The notes under the pieces are model-generated. The model was given only the letters and a program-made list of their open reading frames with translations. It did no database searches and had not been told where the DNA came from. A DNA stretch of 64,000 nt. Source: Melampsora larici-populina 98AG31 (taxonomy: Eukaryota > Basidiomycota > Pucciniomycetes > Pucciniales > Melampsoraceae). The translations under genes and the position numbers were made by a program. Shown here piece after piece: positions 24,576 to 36,383 of the stretch (position 1 is the first letter of the stretch; each line of letters begins with the position of its first letter). The stretch covers positions 336,818 to 400,817 of the forward strand of contig NW_006768839.1 in assembly GCF_000204055.1 (NCBI RefSeq), given 5' to 3'.

Positions 24576-25550
24576 CTACTTCTTGAGTTCTGACTGCCAT
24601 TTTTTTGCTGAAGTGAGGCCTAACTTTTTGCACCACAAGTTGCACTTGTGTTGAGATATGAAGAGCTTGAGGCCATCATAGTTCAGGTTTCCTCTCCCAA
24701 AGGATTTACTGTGTTCAAAAGAATGGGGAAAATTAATTCACGTTACTAGTTTCTTTTTAGGATAAAAAAAGAAATATGAACTACACTCACTCAAGATCAA
24801 TGACTGCTGGGTCAGTGAGTGTAGTACCCACTCCCTGTAGGTCACATACAAAAGAGCGTCCCTGATTCTCATTCAAATCATAATGAGACATTGCATGAAG
24901 CATTTCATGAAGTGGGTCATCTTTCTTTTGGGTTTCAATGGTGAAATTATTATTCCCAACATACTTCACGTAGTCACCTACAAGTTCCTCTTCAAAGATC
25001 CATAAATTTGAGCTATCATTCTTGAGATCCATGTGTGATTCTTCAGTACCCACGATTTGCACAACACAAGTCTTAACAATCTGTTTTACAATAGTCAAGA
25101 AGTACAGATAGAATTTGTTGTCAGCTCAGCTGCAATCACCATGATAAATGAAAATGAAAATGATCTTACTCCCAAAGTCTTGACTAGATCCTTCTCGAGC
25201 TGATTGAATTTCTCATTACTCAAAACATTGGATTTGAACTTCTCAATAACACCTTCAACATGCACATATGTCTGTGCTTGACCCTGATAGTGCCCCAATG
25301 GACAGTGGAGACTGAATGTCTGCTTAGCCACAACACGATGAACTTGATTGTTTATAAGCAATTCTGCTTTATAACATTGCATAAATTGACCCGCACCAAC
25401 TAAAGATTCACGATTGACACAGAAAGAGATTGCAATTGGTTTGAAGATAGCTTCTTTGTTTTTAGTTATCAACAAAAGTAGCCATCCTTCGTTCCAATTC
25501 GCAATCGGGCAAGGAGGGTATGGAAGGATTTCTTTGGCAGCACGGGCTAA
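24576..25550 (-). pseudogene. Alpha-kinase of element A, catalytic part
   Basis: Exons at 25170-25550, 24791-25080 and 24576-24718 encode an alpha-type (atypical) protein kinase domain. Visible landmarks are SLVGAGQFMQCYKAEL (nucleotide loop), VVAKQTF (ATP-binding Lys), VEGVIEKFK, and FEEELVGDYVKYVGNNN. Then come AMSHYDLNENQGRSFVCDLQ, GVGTTLTDP, and the C-terminal FGRGNLNYDG with QHKCNLWCKKLGL. The family phosphorylates Ser/Thr residues and is expanded in rusts. The reading frame continues upstream through KLARAAKEILPYPP exactly across the Helitron insertion point into 29316-29599. The zinc-ribbon N-terminus lies at 47801-49125. It is therefore one gene broken into three pieces, convergent with the transposase. 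Confidence 0.85.
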
Positions 25551-25896
25551 TCATTCAAGTTAAAGGTAAACCGTGTTCGCCGGCAAAACCTGATTAAACT
25601 CCCAATCCCTACTACCAATTTCCAGGTTTACACGTTCAACAGATTTAACCTGATTTCCACACGCCTCACCCATTGTTTCCTCATTCCTTTCATCAAATTG
25701 ATTCTTCACCACCTAACAAACTACCAATCTTCACACTATCCTCTCACTTGCCGCAAATCAGACCACCCAATCAAAGTACTTATTTACGTATTTACAAGAT
25801 AAAGAACCAGATGAAATTATACATCTTTCAAAATCCGAACCAACAAAGACCAATCCATTTAAACAAATCACCTTCAACTTGAAACTTAAGCACCAA

Positions 25897-27360
25897 TGAA
25901 CTTCCTTCGATCTCATTCTTCTCAAAATCAACCAGATCCCCAAACCATTCCAGAATTCAATTAGAGACATTCATCAAATCAACTAGAAGACGTACAAGAT
26001 CACTTCCAGGCAAAGTACTTTCAAATCAATTAAATCAATTGAGGAATTTGAAGTTGAATTTTCTGTATTTTCTGAATTTGTAACCTCGCTCAGCAGTTTG
26101 TTTACCTTCAAACTTCTTGTCATTGAAGATATACCAAGCACAGACCACTCTCAGCAAAACCACTACAATTCATTTAACTCTCAAGGTAACAGGTCATCTC
26201 AACCCCTACCAACACACAAAGATCAGACCATCCTTCGATAAATCTGTTCCAATCGAATTCCCTTTCAAATGACTTCACCATCCAATCTGAATTTACATTC
26301 AAGACGTAATGGATCTTCATCTGTTACCACAGCTTTCAATCAATCGGTCTCTCACGGGGAATGACAATCCACCACTGTCTCTCCTCCAGCTAATTCTGGT
26401 TATTTCGCCAGTGGTAGTAAAAGTAGACAAGCGTACATCATTCTATCTTTTCTTGACCACAAATCAAACAATCAACTGAATATTTTTGTTTCCTCGAAAG
26501 CTTTTTCACAGCCTGCTATCAATCCACTCACCTCTTTTCATATGGAATCCACTGTTACTTGATTATTGATTGCAACTAAGCAGCTACTTGAAAGTCTCAC
26601 TGATCGGTCGCATGGTAGGAATGATAAAAGTGGTGCATCTGATATTCACATGAGATTAGGGAATGAGTTTAATGCTGCAAGTCTAGCATTCTCCAAGGAA
26701 GATATTGATATGGAGTTAGTCAGAATCATCTCCATCTGCTCCCTAAAGTCCGATTTAGTCTTCTCGGGCATTGGTCTGATGATTGCATCATCTTTTAGTT
26801 TTGTATCACTATCAGTGATTTAAATTTTGGTTTCAGACGATTTGTGAAATTCTCTTGACGCAGCATCTACCTCAAATACAACCGATTGTAGTACATTTAG
26901 TTCAAGGGTGAAAAACCAAACGACCAAAATGCAGGGCAGCTAAACAAGAACACAAAGTCGCCCGGGCTCATACTTCTATAGGTTATATTCCTAATCGACC
27001 TCATGGTCTTGAAAATCTTACTCATGACTATCCAACTGGAGCTTATACGTCTTCTGTTCAGGGTATTGCTGTTATTTGAACTATCTGAGGTCAATAGTCG
27101 AGAACATCTTTGGAGAAGTGCAGTCAGCTCTTCACCTAATGCTCAAGACTTTCACCGATCATCACGACCAGCAAGTCCTGGACTATATTCAGCTTCACAA
27201 TTACCTATGGTTCAGTCCGGTCCATCGAAATCACATGAACCCAGCCAAATCCAAAATCCCAGTTGAAACAACTGACCCTGAATCTTCTACTGAAACCTCT
27301 TTCAAGTCGCGAGGTGCATCTGTCAATCAAGTATGTAGTACGAACAGTGAATGAATTTTC
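25897..27360 (+). pseudogene. AIP3/Bud6-like gene fragment inside the Helitron-like element
   Basis: Starting from MNFLRSHSSQNQPDPQTIPE at 25897, the most telling block is 26530-26720: ATKQLLESLTDRSHGRNDKS followed by GNEFNAASLAFSKEDIDME. It resembles the N-terminal region of fungal AIP3/Bud6 actin-interacting polarity proteins. After a gap near 26840 another block (LTQHLPQIQPIVVHLVQG, then KTKRPKCRAAKQ) fits the next helix of that domain. A Ser/Pro-rich region follows (27.1-27.3 kb). In-frame stops occur, including TGA at 26560-26562 where Arg is expected. The C-terminal half of Bud6 is not recognisable. I infer a captured host gene fragment now decaying. The family call rests on remembered motifs. 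Confidence 0.45.
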
Positions 27361-29288
27361 AATACAATTTTTGGGTCCATTTCCTAATTTTATCGCAATC
27401 AAAGCTATCGTGAAACCCATTGAACTTAGGTTTAGGTATCATCTCGATAGTCAAAGATCGACCAATTGATTAGAGAAGGTAATTGTAAATGTCAACCTTT
27501 TGAATTGGTTCTAGGTTTCATTCACTTAACTCATTGCTCAGTTCGGTTGTTTTGGATAGCCCGAACGGTACTTTGATCAGATACTTGATTGAATAAAAGA
27601 ACACGAAAGGTTTGTACAAAAAGCCCAAAACCTAATGAATATCAATGGATATAACCATTTAGATGCAATGGTAAGTTCAACAACACAAATCTACCACAAC
27701 AAGAAGAGTTAAACTGAATTCAGGAGTTTTTTTCCTCTCAGACTGGGTCTTCAAGTTTCTTAATTGAAATGATCAAAAAGAAATCAAAACAAGATATACC
27801 ATATATATTAGAAATTAAACCAATCTTAGCGCATGTGATTTAGAGATCAATTGAATTTGATATATCTATTAAAGACAGAGGGTTTCGACCGATTCAAAAT
27901 TAATTCAAGACTATAATTTGAAATATTTGGGAGTTTTGAATGTGCCTGAATCATACGGATCAATTGGATAAATCAGATCTTCAGTATCAGTACAAGTTGA
28001 AGGAAATGAAAGTAACATGGGGATTGGTCAAGTTGCAGTTTTGAAATAAGTTAAGGTTTTTGTTAGTTGTGAAGTGTCAAGTGTATTTAAACATTGGAAT
28101 GATGGTTTTGTAAGTCATTCTTTCTTACATTCATCGAACTCAAATTTAATTGATTTTGATGTTGATTCTTTTTTGGCTTCGTTTTATGTTTAATTATTTG
28201 ATGAAATTGAAGTAAAAAAATCTAGAAGTTTCTGGAGAATGAATAAAATAGTCAAAGAAATTGGTTCAAGTAAAAGTTCTGAATCAATTTTTGAACAACT
28301 TATTGAGAGATTTGATTGTTGTTTAAAAATATGTGAAAGTGTGACTATAGGTTCAATCAGAGTTCTTTCACTAGAACTTGAATCATATTTTTCAAAGTAA
28401 GTTCTGAAAAATGAATTCTATTTCCTCAATTTTTGAAATGGATGAAGATATTTGAACCATTAATTGCAAATTGTTGTTTTGTTTGTTTTGTTGTTTTGTT
28501 TGATTTCTAGCCAATGGGATTTAGAACCCAGTACTACCACCAAAGAAGAACAAGAAAGTTCACAGAATCAAACTTATCACCCAAATTATTTGGACCATTC
28601 ACAATCTGGACTCATTCAATTAATTCAATAAGTATATCGATTCATAAAAGAAGAGAAAAGTCAAAAATCATGTTTGTTGTAATTTAATTTTGAAGAGACC
28701 TATTTTAAACAGGATGGGATTTGCTTCTTTAACTTTAGATGGAGGTCATCAGTCAAATTTTGATGTTGAAAATAGTTGGATTAATACGATAAAATAAAAC
28801 TTAAACATTTGTGAGATCTGTTGGAGAAGATCATTTAATGCTATTGAATTCTTTCTCTCCAGGAAGTAGCTCAAATAATCAAGGTGAAAGGAAATGTAAT
28901 ATTATTATTAAAGTTTGTGAAGTCTGTTTTGATGACAAGAAAATCAAGGATTACAAAATTATGAACATAGAGTTTGGGATTGATGTGATGGTATGAGTAA
29001 AGATAAGGTTTGTGCTGCTTTAAGAAGAAGACCTGAGTGTTGGAGATGATTCAAAAAAACAGCTTGATTTCTATGTATGATCATTGGGCTTTTTTTGTGA
29101 AGTTTGGAAGAGTTTATCAATTATGTGAATTCCAATTATGTAGGGTGTCTTTTTGGTTTTGTAAGTAAAACGGTTTTCCTTATACATATTATTATATAAG
29201 GAAAGGTCCCAGGGTGGGTGGTGGATCAAATAAATGCTCATAAGAGAATGGTGACAATCTGCTGAATTAGCAAACATGATTCATTCAT
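27361..29288 (+). other. Degenerate, AT-rich remainder of the Helitron-like element
   Basis: There are short coding-looking islands (for example LIERFDCCLKICESVTIGSI near 28.3 kb and a further one near 28.8 kb) broken by many stops and shifts. They may be later exons of the captured gene or of a second captured gene. No family is recognised. Confidence 0.35.
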
Positions 29289-29315
29289 GCGGCGCCCGCC
29301 GCTGATTAGGGCTAG
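29289..29315 (+). other. Helitron-type 3' terminus (hairpin plus CTAG)
   Basis: A palindrome at 29289-29302 folds with a 5-6 bp all-G:C stem, followed by TGATTAGGG and CTAG at 29312-29315. In Helitrons this hairpin is the rolling-circle termination signal. Confidence 0.6.
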
Positions 29316-29599
29316 TTTGTGTGTATTACCAAAGCTTTGAAGTGACATAGCTTACGGAACAAATAAGAGATAATATCAGAACTCTCACACATTGGTCCTA
29401 AAATAAGCTCTACATACTCACATTCATTACACTCTAACTGCCCGACCAAGATATTGTGAATTGAGAGTTTCCGAATGGTTTGTACACCCGCAGACTTCTT
29501 TCCATCGTTGAAATGATTGTATGAAACGATTAACATTAATCGATCAGTTGAGTCAATCAATGGTTTATAGGATGTTAATACAGCCGAACACTTACCTTT
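29316..29599 (-). pseudogene. Middle segment of the element A alpha-kinase gene, between two insertions
   Basis: Just left of element B the minus strand reads AAAG then GTAAGTGTTC. Joined to the N-terminal exon across element B, the codons become GGA CCA AAG followed by a perfect splice donor. At its other end the frame runs GNTHKL into ARAAKEILPYPP across the Helitron junction. The segment is thus an intron plus the start of the next exon of the split kinase gene. The exact acceptor was not fixed. Confidence 0.6.
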
Positions 29600-29605
29600 G
29601 GTCCA
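29600..29605. repeat. Left target-site duplication of element B (GGTCCA)
   Basis: GGTCCA directly precedes the left end of element B and directly follows its right end at 47795-47800. Element A has the same duplication length with a different sequence. Confidence 0.9.
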
Positions 29606-29935
29606 TACGGAATGCGAGACGTTCCAAAGTGACAATGCGAAATTTCAAAAAACAAAAATCACAATCCCCGGGTGCGAAATTCAAAAATCAAAGACAAAAC
29701 TACAGAAAATACTCAAATACAGGGATAAAACCCCTGTACTGGAGTAAAAGTCATGGCAAAAACCCCTTTTTGCCCAATTTTCCAGTGGTTGACACCGTTT
29801 TCATTGCATTGTCACCTTTTGACAAAAAGTACCAGCAACACCAAAAACCAAAAAATCAAAAAACCAAAAATCAAAAAATACATTTCTCAAACTTCACAAT
29901 TCAAACACCAAAGTTAGATTCTACTGCAGTCAAAA
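29606..29935 (+). repeat. Left terminal inverted repeat of element B
   Basis: It matches the reverse complement of 47465-47794 with scattered differences. Shared blocks include GACAAAACT, ATACTCAAATACAGGGATAA, AACCCCTGTAC, GTAAAAGTCATGGCA, and AAAAAGTACCAG further in. Confidence 0.9.
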
Positions 29936-30089
29936 ACCACATGTTGGCCAACTAGCTACAAGCTCGGTCTCACAGGTATCAACACCTCCGACCAGAGACA
30001 TTCTACCATCAGTCTCAAGAGCTTCAAAGTACCTGCTTACTGTCTCGCTCTCCTCCAAAACCTCTTTCATCATCATCAATACTCTTTGA

Positions 30090-30850
30090 TTGTCCTTGAT
30101 CTTCTTATTTCTTTGTCATCCGTCCTCGATCTTCCTCGATCTTCCTCAATCTTTGTCATCCGTCCTCAGTCTTCTTATTTCTTCCTCATCCGTCCTCAAT
30201 CTTCTTCAATCTTCGTCGACTGTCCTCAATCTTCTTATTTCTTTGTCAACCGTCCTCAGTCTTCTTATTTCTTCGTCAACCGTCCTTGATCATCCTCAAT
30301 CTTTGTCACCCGTCCTCAATCTTCTTCTTTCTTCGACAACCGTCCTCAATCTTCCTCAATCTTCAACAACCGTCCTCAATCTTCTTCAATCTTTGTCGAC
30401 TGTCCTCAATCTTCTTATTTCTTTGTCAACCGTCCTCGATCTTCCTCAATCTTCGACAACCGTCCTCAATCTTCCTCAATCTTCGACAACCGTCCTCAAT
30501 CTTCTTCAATCTTCATTGACTGTCCTCAATCTTCTTATTTCTTCGTCAACCGTCCTCGATCTTCCTCAATCTTCAACAACCGTCCTCAATCTTCTTCAAT
30601 CTTCGTCGACTGTCCTCAATCTTCTTCAATCTTCGTTGACTGTCCTCAATCTTCTTCTTTCTTTGTCAACCGTCCTCAATCTTCTTCAATCTTCGTCCTC
30701 CGTCCTCAACCTTCTTCTTTCTTTGTCGACTGTCCTTGATCTTCCTCAATCCTGGTCGACTGTCCTCAATCTTCTTAGACCATCCTCGATCTTCTTTGAT
30801 TATCCTGAATATTCTTCGACCGTCCTCAATCTACTGCAATCCTCATCCAA
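30090..30850 (+). repeat. CTTCAATCTTC minisatellite at the left of element B
   Basis: The array has units near 21-24 bp built from CAATCTTCTTCAATCTTC and CGTCAACCGTCCT. It runs from the terminal repeat to just before the transposase start codon. Long open frames across it (Leu/Ser-rich) are artefacts of the repeat. Confidence 0.9.
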
Positions 30851-30885
30851 ACACCTTCAGTCTCCATCACCAACTACACACCAAC

Positions 30886-32809
30886 ATGCCAGCGAAAATA
30901 TCTGATGAAATCTTGCGACCCCTTGTGGAAGAAGCTGTGGCTAACAACTGGCCAGCACAAACAGTATGCAACACTGTTTGGCAACGGCACAACATCCGAG
31001 TATGTGTAAGAACTGTTAGAAGACGGATCAAAGAATGGGACTTGGAACAACAAGGAAATTATGATGTGGAGGTTGTAAAGGATGCAGTATTAGATAATTA
31101 CAAACAATCTCTGAACCAAAAGCGAGCTCTCATTGCCCTCAAAAACAAACACAACATCATCATCAGCCGGTCAACTTTAGCTTGAGTTGAGAAGCAACTC
31201 AATCTTCACCGCCAAAAGGATGATCTTGACATGGGTGTAGTAACATATGCCACCGTATGTAACAAGATTGAAGAACTTCAGATTGAATATGGAAATGTAC
31301 TTGGAATCAAGAGTATCAAGAAGATGCTAGCTCAGGAACACGAGCTTCACATCCACCGGCAAGTGTTTGGCCCTTCTGTAAGGTTTCCGTGAGAAACCTT
31401 CACTAGGGTCCGGATAAGATTCCGGCTCGACTTCTCGAGAGAGCACAACGGGACAATTTAACTAGGAACTTCGTTAGATGAATTACGAACTAGTTCCGGA
31501 AAGTCCAATGTAGGCTCTCAGAGGAGTCAGTAAACCCATACAAAAGAAAAGAATAACTAAAGATAACAATAATTGAAAGAATGCTCACCTAGTTCCGGAA
31601 AGTCCAATGTAGGCTCTCAGAGCAGTGAGGACTTTCCGAAACCGGGTGTGGAGCAAGAAGATAGCAACACGCCTAACTAATCCCATAATGTAAACCCATG
31701 ACTTCCACCTGTACTTGTGTACCTTACACCTTCTTGATTCATTTTGCTCCGATGCTAATTACATTCCAAATCCTCTTTTATATAGTGATGTTATTGCGGC
31801 TATTATGAAGGCAATGGACCCAGATGCTGTCAGAATGCGAGCTGCTCATAAAATCAAGCGACGGGAATACTATGCGGGCGGTCCCAATGAGGTTTGGGCT
31901 TCCGATGGACACGACAAGTTGATGAACTTGGGAATTGGTATATATGGTTTCATTGATTGCTGGTCTCGAAAGATCTTGGGACTTCATGCTCATGTCACCA
32001 ATAGCGACCCCCGCCATGTTGACTTGTGGTATCTGGGGCTTGTAAAAAAGCAAGGTGGCATTCCCAAAAAGCTCACCACGGATCGAGGAACTGAGACTGT
32101 TCCTCTTGCGGGACATCAACTTTATTTCGGAGAAACTTACGGTTCCAGAGCTCCAAACTGGCCGTATCATCAATATGTTCCATCCCCTCGTAACCAAAAG
32201 ATTGAGTGCTTCTGGGACAAAATGAATTGTGGACTGACTGGAAATATCAAAGCTAAAATTCAAGAGCGCATTGATCAAGATTTATATGATCAATATGATC
32301 CAATGGCTAGGTGAAGCTCCTTTTTTTTCTTTGGTGATTCCATGCTGAAATCTTTATTGTTGCTTTTCAGGGCCTTGTTTCTCCACCTATTTATCCCCGT
32401 CTTTCAACGAGCTCTGGACAAATGGGTCAAGTTTTACAATGGTTTCTGCAGACAATACGACAAGCGGTCTAAATTACCTACGGGGTGTTCTGCAGACTAC
32501 TGCTACAAAAACCCCGTTGAAGAATTTGGTGGGATTGATTACCTCATACCAGTCCCAGGTGAAGCAGTGGATGCTATCATTTCTGATGAATACCCGGAGC
32601 AAGAACACTTGTGGAGCACAACCCCTGAGTGGTTTTCCCCGGTAGTTGATCAAGTCATGGAAGAAGTTGGAATTGTGAGCGGGGAATTGGACATTGGAAA
32701 TTTTTGGGGTTCTTTTGATGTTGTATTAGCAAGATTGAAAGATTTGTCTTGGAGTAACACTCCCTTTGCCCGTGTTGAAGGTGATGATTCTATGGTTTTG
32801 GAAAACTGA
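30886..32809 (+). pseudogene. Integrase-like DDE transposase of element B, one nonsense codon
   Basis: Exons 30886-31358, 31786-32310 and 32371-32809 sum to 1,437 nt (478 codons plus stop). The N-terminus has a helical DNA-binding region (MPAKISDEILRPLVEEAV, then VCVRTVRRRIKEWDLEQQG). The catalytic core has VWASDGHDKLMNLG, LTTDRGTETV and PRNQKIECFWDK as the DDE set. The C-terminal exon starts ALFLHLFIPVFQRALDKW. Intron 1 is best read as GC-AG (CG|GCAAGT ... ATAG|T), which restores HRDV as in the element A copy (NRDTV). That intron has been inflated by a solo LTR. A single in-frame TGA at 31183-31185 (context TTGA, Arg expected) is the only lesion seen. It presumably moves element B. Confidence 0.8.
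31377..31728. mobile_element. Solo LTR or TRIM-like element inside transposase intron 1
   Basis: The 352-bp insert starts TGTAAGG and ends CCTTACA (7-bp inverted ends, TG...CA). It is flanked by a 5-bp direct repeat CCTTC (31372-31376 and 31729-31733), the classic signature of an LTR retrotransposon insertion. Inside, a 34-bp direct repeat occurs at 31490-31523 and 31589-31622. Without it the host intron would be 70 nt. Confidence 0.88.
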
Positions 32810-33028
32810 GTATTTTATCTCACTATTACCTGCATCTCTGTGTGTTGTAAACTTTGTAATGGTCAATAGTACGGATTGCTGTGAGGAAAGTAAAAACACT
32901 ATGAATTTCATGTTTTCTGAAAAAGAACATCATACAAGACAGAAAAGACCTTTTCAGAGATAAAAGGGACTTGTGGTTGGTTTGAACTACAAATTCTACA
33001 TATATGTTTGGTTGGAACCCTCGAGCAT

Positions 33029-35678
33029 CTAGACATATTCTGCATAGCATGCATTCACATTGCCTATATCATGCAAGACATACATTGTGTCACCAGGCAT
33101 GAGGTAATCTTTAAGTTGTTCCTTTGTAACTGACAATGTTATTACTTTTCTAGCCAGAGATGCTTTTTTCTTCTGTACCTGAGAGGAAAAAAGGGTTTGC
33201 AGATGATGGTGAGTGTAACCCTTTCTGGAAGCTGATTACTTGACTCACATTGAATAGGTGCTGTTCAACAGATCCCCCTGCAACCACATGATACACCTTC
33301 ACAGGGTGGGTCTGGCCTATTTGATGTAAATGGTCAATTGCCTGTTGCACAATCTGTGGATTCCAATGGGCATCCTAATGATCTTCTGTTTAGCTAATGT
33401 TTATGATAGTATATGAATAAATGATAACAAACACACCATCAGGTACACCTCGTCAGCGCATGTCATATTCAAGCCCACACCTCCCGCTTCGATAGATACT
33501 ATGAAGGCCTCAATGTTGTTATTGTTCTGGAATCTGTTGAGTTGCAATGTCCTCTCCTGAGGAGTCATCTCACCGTGCAAGGAGCCGCTTTCAATGCCGT
33601 GACAATCCAAACCAATCTTGATCCTGTGGGGTGTGCAGGTTAGCATACAGGACAAGTGATATAAAAGAGACAGAAAATATATTCACCACTCCATGAAACA
33701 CCTCCATTGGGTATAGATGACAGTCTTCTTGCATAGACCTTTATGCAAAGGAACCTGCTTATTTTGGAGCTGGGAAACCAAGTATGCAAGCTTGCTACTC
33801 AGTGACCAGTCCTCCCGGTAGGCTGGCCTGGCAGCAGCAGTTAGTTCCCTCCCATCCGGCACCATAATTCCAAGCTCCTCCTCCATCTCTGTAATCTTGA
33901 TTGAATTGAGCTCTTGTTCTTGTTTGAATAAAAGAGGGTGATTGCATGTAATCCTGAGATTGCTCAATTGTCTAAAATATTCACCCTGTTTATGTTGGAT
34001 TTGAGAGTCCACACCAAAGTCCTGAATAAATCTTTCGTAATGTTGCTGATATACTGCTTTCACTTTTGGATGCATGTCCAATAAAATGGTCACATGGTAG
34101 ATCGGGGGTAAATCACGTAGGTGGCTAGCTTTGGTACGCCTCAGCATAAAGTATCTTAGTAGGTGTCCAAGTGTTTCCAGCTTTCCTTGATGGACAGGCA
34201 GAGTGATTTGACGGTACCACACAGAGTCTTGGTGAAAAGGCTTGATGTGCAGAAATTTGAAGAGCATGTGCAAGTCTCCAATTTGGTTATGGAGTGGAGT
34301 TCCAGTGAGACAGAGCCGGTTGACTGATTCCAAAGAGGTGAGTACTGCATGGGAGCTGGTTTCATTACGGATTACACTGGTACCAGTAGAGGGTCAGCTT
34401 GATAAATGTAATCTTGGCACAAAGAGAGATCACTCACTGAGCTTCATCAATGACCACTTTGTACCACCTGGTTGTAAAAGGGAGCCGTGTTGACCCATCT
34501 TGCCGCTGGTCCCATATGAGGGTTTTGGGGGTTGTAATGATGATGTCGGCCGAGTGCATATCACGTAGAGGAATTTTAACTCTGTCTGTGCCATGCCAGC
34601 GCAAGACTTTCAAGCTGTGTTTTCTGGTGTGTTTTCGAACCTCTTCTTCCCAGTTGTCCATGAGGCTAGTGGGACATATCAAAAGTGTCGTGTGAGATGC
34701 ACGGAGGTGTTGGTTTGGAAGGTTGACAGCTGTTGCAGATTCCTGATGTTTGAATTGTCTTGATGCTTCCAGTGTAGTAGCAATTAAAGAAATAGTTTGA
34801 ATTGTTTTTCCAAGCCCCATGTCATCTGCTAGAATTGAAGCCCTAGGGCTGACTGGTCCGGTTTGTCCCTCAGTGACAATAAATTCTTCACCACAGAGAC
34901 GGTGACTCCACCGGTTGAAGGGTGGCATTGATTTATAAAACCAAAGGGAGTGATAAGTTTTTGAATCCGGATTTTCTCGGTCCAACAAAAATGCCAGGCC
35001 CTGCTTTTGATGGGGGTGGAGCTGAGATGTCACTATCTCTGATGGATTGACAGGCTGAAGATCTGAGCCGCAAGAGATGGACGCAAGTCTGGAGACCTCG
35101 TCACTGGTCAACATGTGATCGGGAAATGCTGAGCTCCAGTTGGGAGTTGTCTGTGCTTCTAGATCCACCAGAGGAATAAGTTGGTGTTGCTGAGGATTGT
35201 AATGAGTAGGATGCTGGAGTTTGATCTTGAAGTTCCTGACTGTCTTGACAAGGCTTCCTTGGTACCAACTTGGGATAAATAAAAGTGCATGGACTTGCAA
35301 TTGTGATGCATCATGCCCTTCAAATTCGACAATAGTGGTGTTGACAGTAAAGCTGATGAGAACTGGGTGACTGGGGTCAAAAGATGAACTAGGTTTCCAT
35401 CCGCCCGCAGGTAGAGCTTTCTATATCCGAGGTGTGCTTCCAAGCAGCTTCAAGAAACAACTATCAACACCTGAAGGGACATACCCCAGAGAAAGACCAG
35501 TTGGAAGATATAAACTGATCTCTGGTGTGCTGTGGGTATCTGCAGAAACTTTCAAGAACACAGGTGACTGATGGGGATGTTTCAGTTTTGCCGCAGTGGA
35601 AGTGGGTGACGCCACGTTGAAAGAGATCATCCCTGCACATACTGGTTGGCTTAGATTTTGTTGAGGTGTGACAAACAT
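33029..35678 (-). pseudogene. SNF2-family ATPase carried by element B
   Basis: Exons 34438-35678, 33687-34376, 33437-33623, 33249-33374 and 33029-33178 sum to 2,394 nt (797 codons plus stop). Helicase motifs are ILADDMGLGKTIQTISLI (Walker A), TTLLICPTSLMDNWEEE (Ia) and DEAH (II, completed across intron 34377-34437). Then LCLTGTPLHNQIGDL (III), YFMLRRTKASHLRDLP, SGSLHGEMTPQERTLQL and EAGGVGLNMTCADEVYLM (V). Motif VI reads QAIDHLHQIGQ, lacking both arginines of the usual DRxHRxGQ. A TAG at 35421-35423 interrupts the N-terminal part. It has no RING or HIRAN domain. SNF2 ATPases translocate on DNA and remodel chromatin. Here it converges on the transposase with ~220 bp between stops. Probably inactive now. 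Confidence 0.85.
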
Positions 35679-35756
35679 GATTAGAAAAATGAGATGAAGT
35701 GGATGAAAAATGGATGAATGAAATGAGGAACAATATACTTTGGGTGCATGGAGCAC

Positions 35757-36360
35757 ACTTTATATGAGCTCAAATTTGCTGTGCGGATTTACACATTTTA
35801 TAAAACATTCATGGATCTCGCAGATCCACGCACAAGCTTTTCACATTTTACCAAACATTCTTGGAGCTTGCATATCCACACACAAGCTCCTGAGATTGAT
35901 GCAAATCCCATGTCACATGTTCCATCACAGGTGAGGGGGCATAGTGGCCACTCAACCCAAAAAATTGTCAAACACACCGTAGTCAAAGTGTTCCATAATA
36001 TATTTATGGGTGTATTTCCATTAACAAAAGAATACCCAAATGATGTATATTACATATACTACCAAACAATGCTTGCAATCATATTTTGATGCAAATCATC
36101 CAGAATATACTTGTTTATTTAACACTAGACAATTGTTTCAATATGTGGATTTTTTTTCATAAAAAAATTGTTTCATATACAAAAACCTTTGAATTTTTTC
36201 AAATTAAAAATTTAAAGGTTTTTAACAAAGAAAAGGCGGATGTCAGCCTGAAGGTTCATATTGATTAATTATTAAAACATCAAATTTATAATTCAAAAAC
36301 AAAAACTTTTCCTTCGAATGATCCATTTGAAGTTTTGTCAGCAAAAATTTTTTTTGCGGA
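35757..36360. other. Non-coding interval between the SNF2 gene and the palindrome array
   Basis: AT-rich sequence with a short internal duplication near 35.80-35.89 kb (CACATTTTATAAAACATTC / CACATTTTACCAAACATTC, each followed by similar GCA-rich text). No coding frame is supported. It would include the SNF2 gene promoter. Confidence 0.4.
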
Positions 36361-36383
36361 TGTTCCGGTCAGGCCAACTAACA

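Larger units (their letters stand above)
25551..29315 (+). mobile_element. Helitron-like element carrying a host gene fragment
   Basis: The insert starts with TC directly after an A and ends with CTAG directly before a T. Nine bases before CTAG is a GC-rich hairpin (GCGGCGCCCGCCGC, 29289-29302). These are the three hallmarks of Helitron ends: 5'-TC, a 3' hairpin plus CTRR, and insertion between A and T. Removing it rejoins the alpha-kinase reading frame of element A as KLARAAKEIL. No Rep/helicase is encoded, so it would be non-autonomous. GGGCTA also occurs at both edges (25544-25549 and 29309-29314), so a 6-bp duplication is an alternative reading. The termini carry no inverted repeat, which favours Helitron. 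Confidence 0.65.

Noticed and set aside
25544..29314. GGGCTA direct repeats as a 6-bp target-site duplication of another element
   Set aside because: They are present, but the insert has no inverted ends, whereas the TC...hairpin-CTAG pattern one or two bases away fits a Helitron. Kept as an alternative only.
30090..30905. 271-codon Leu/Ser-rich open frame
   Set aside because: It is a by-product of the CTTCAATCTTC minisatellite. Other frames of the same repeat are open too, and composition is purely repetitive.
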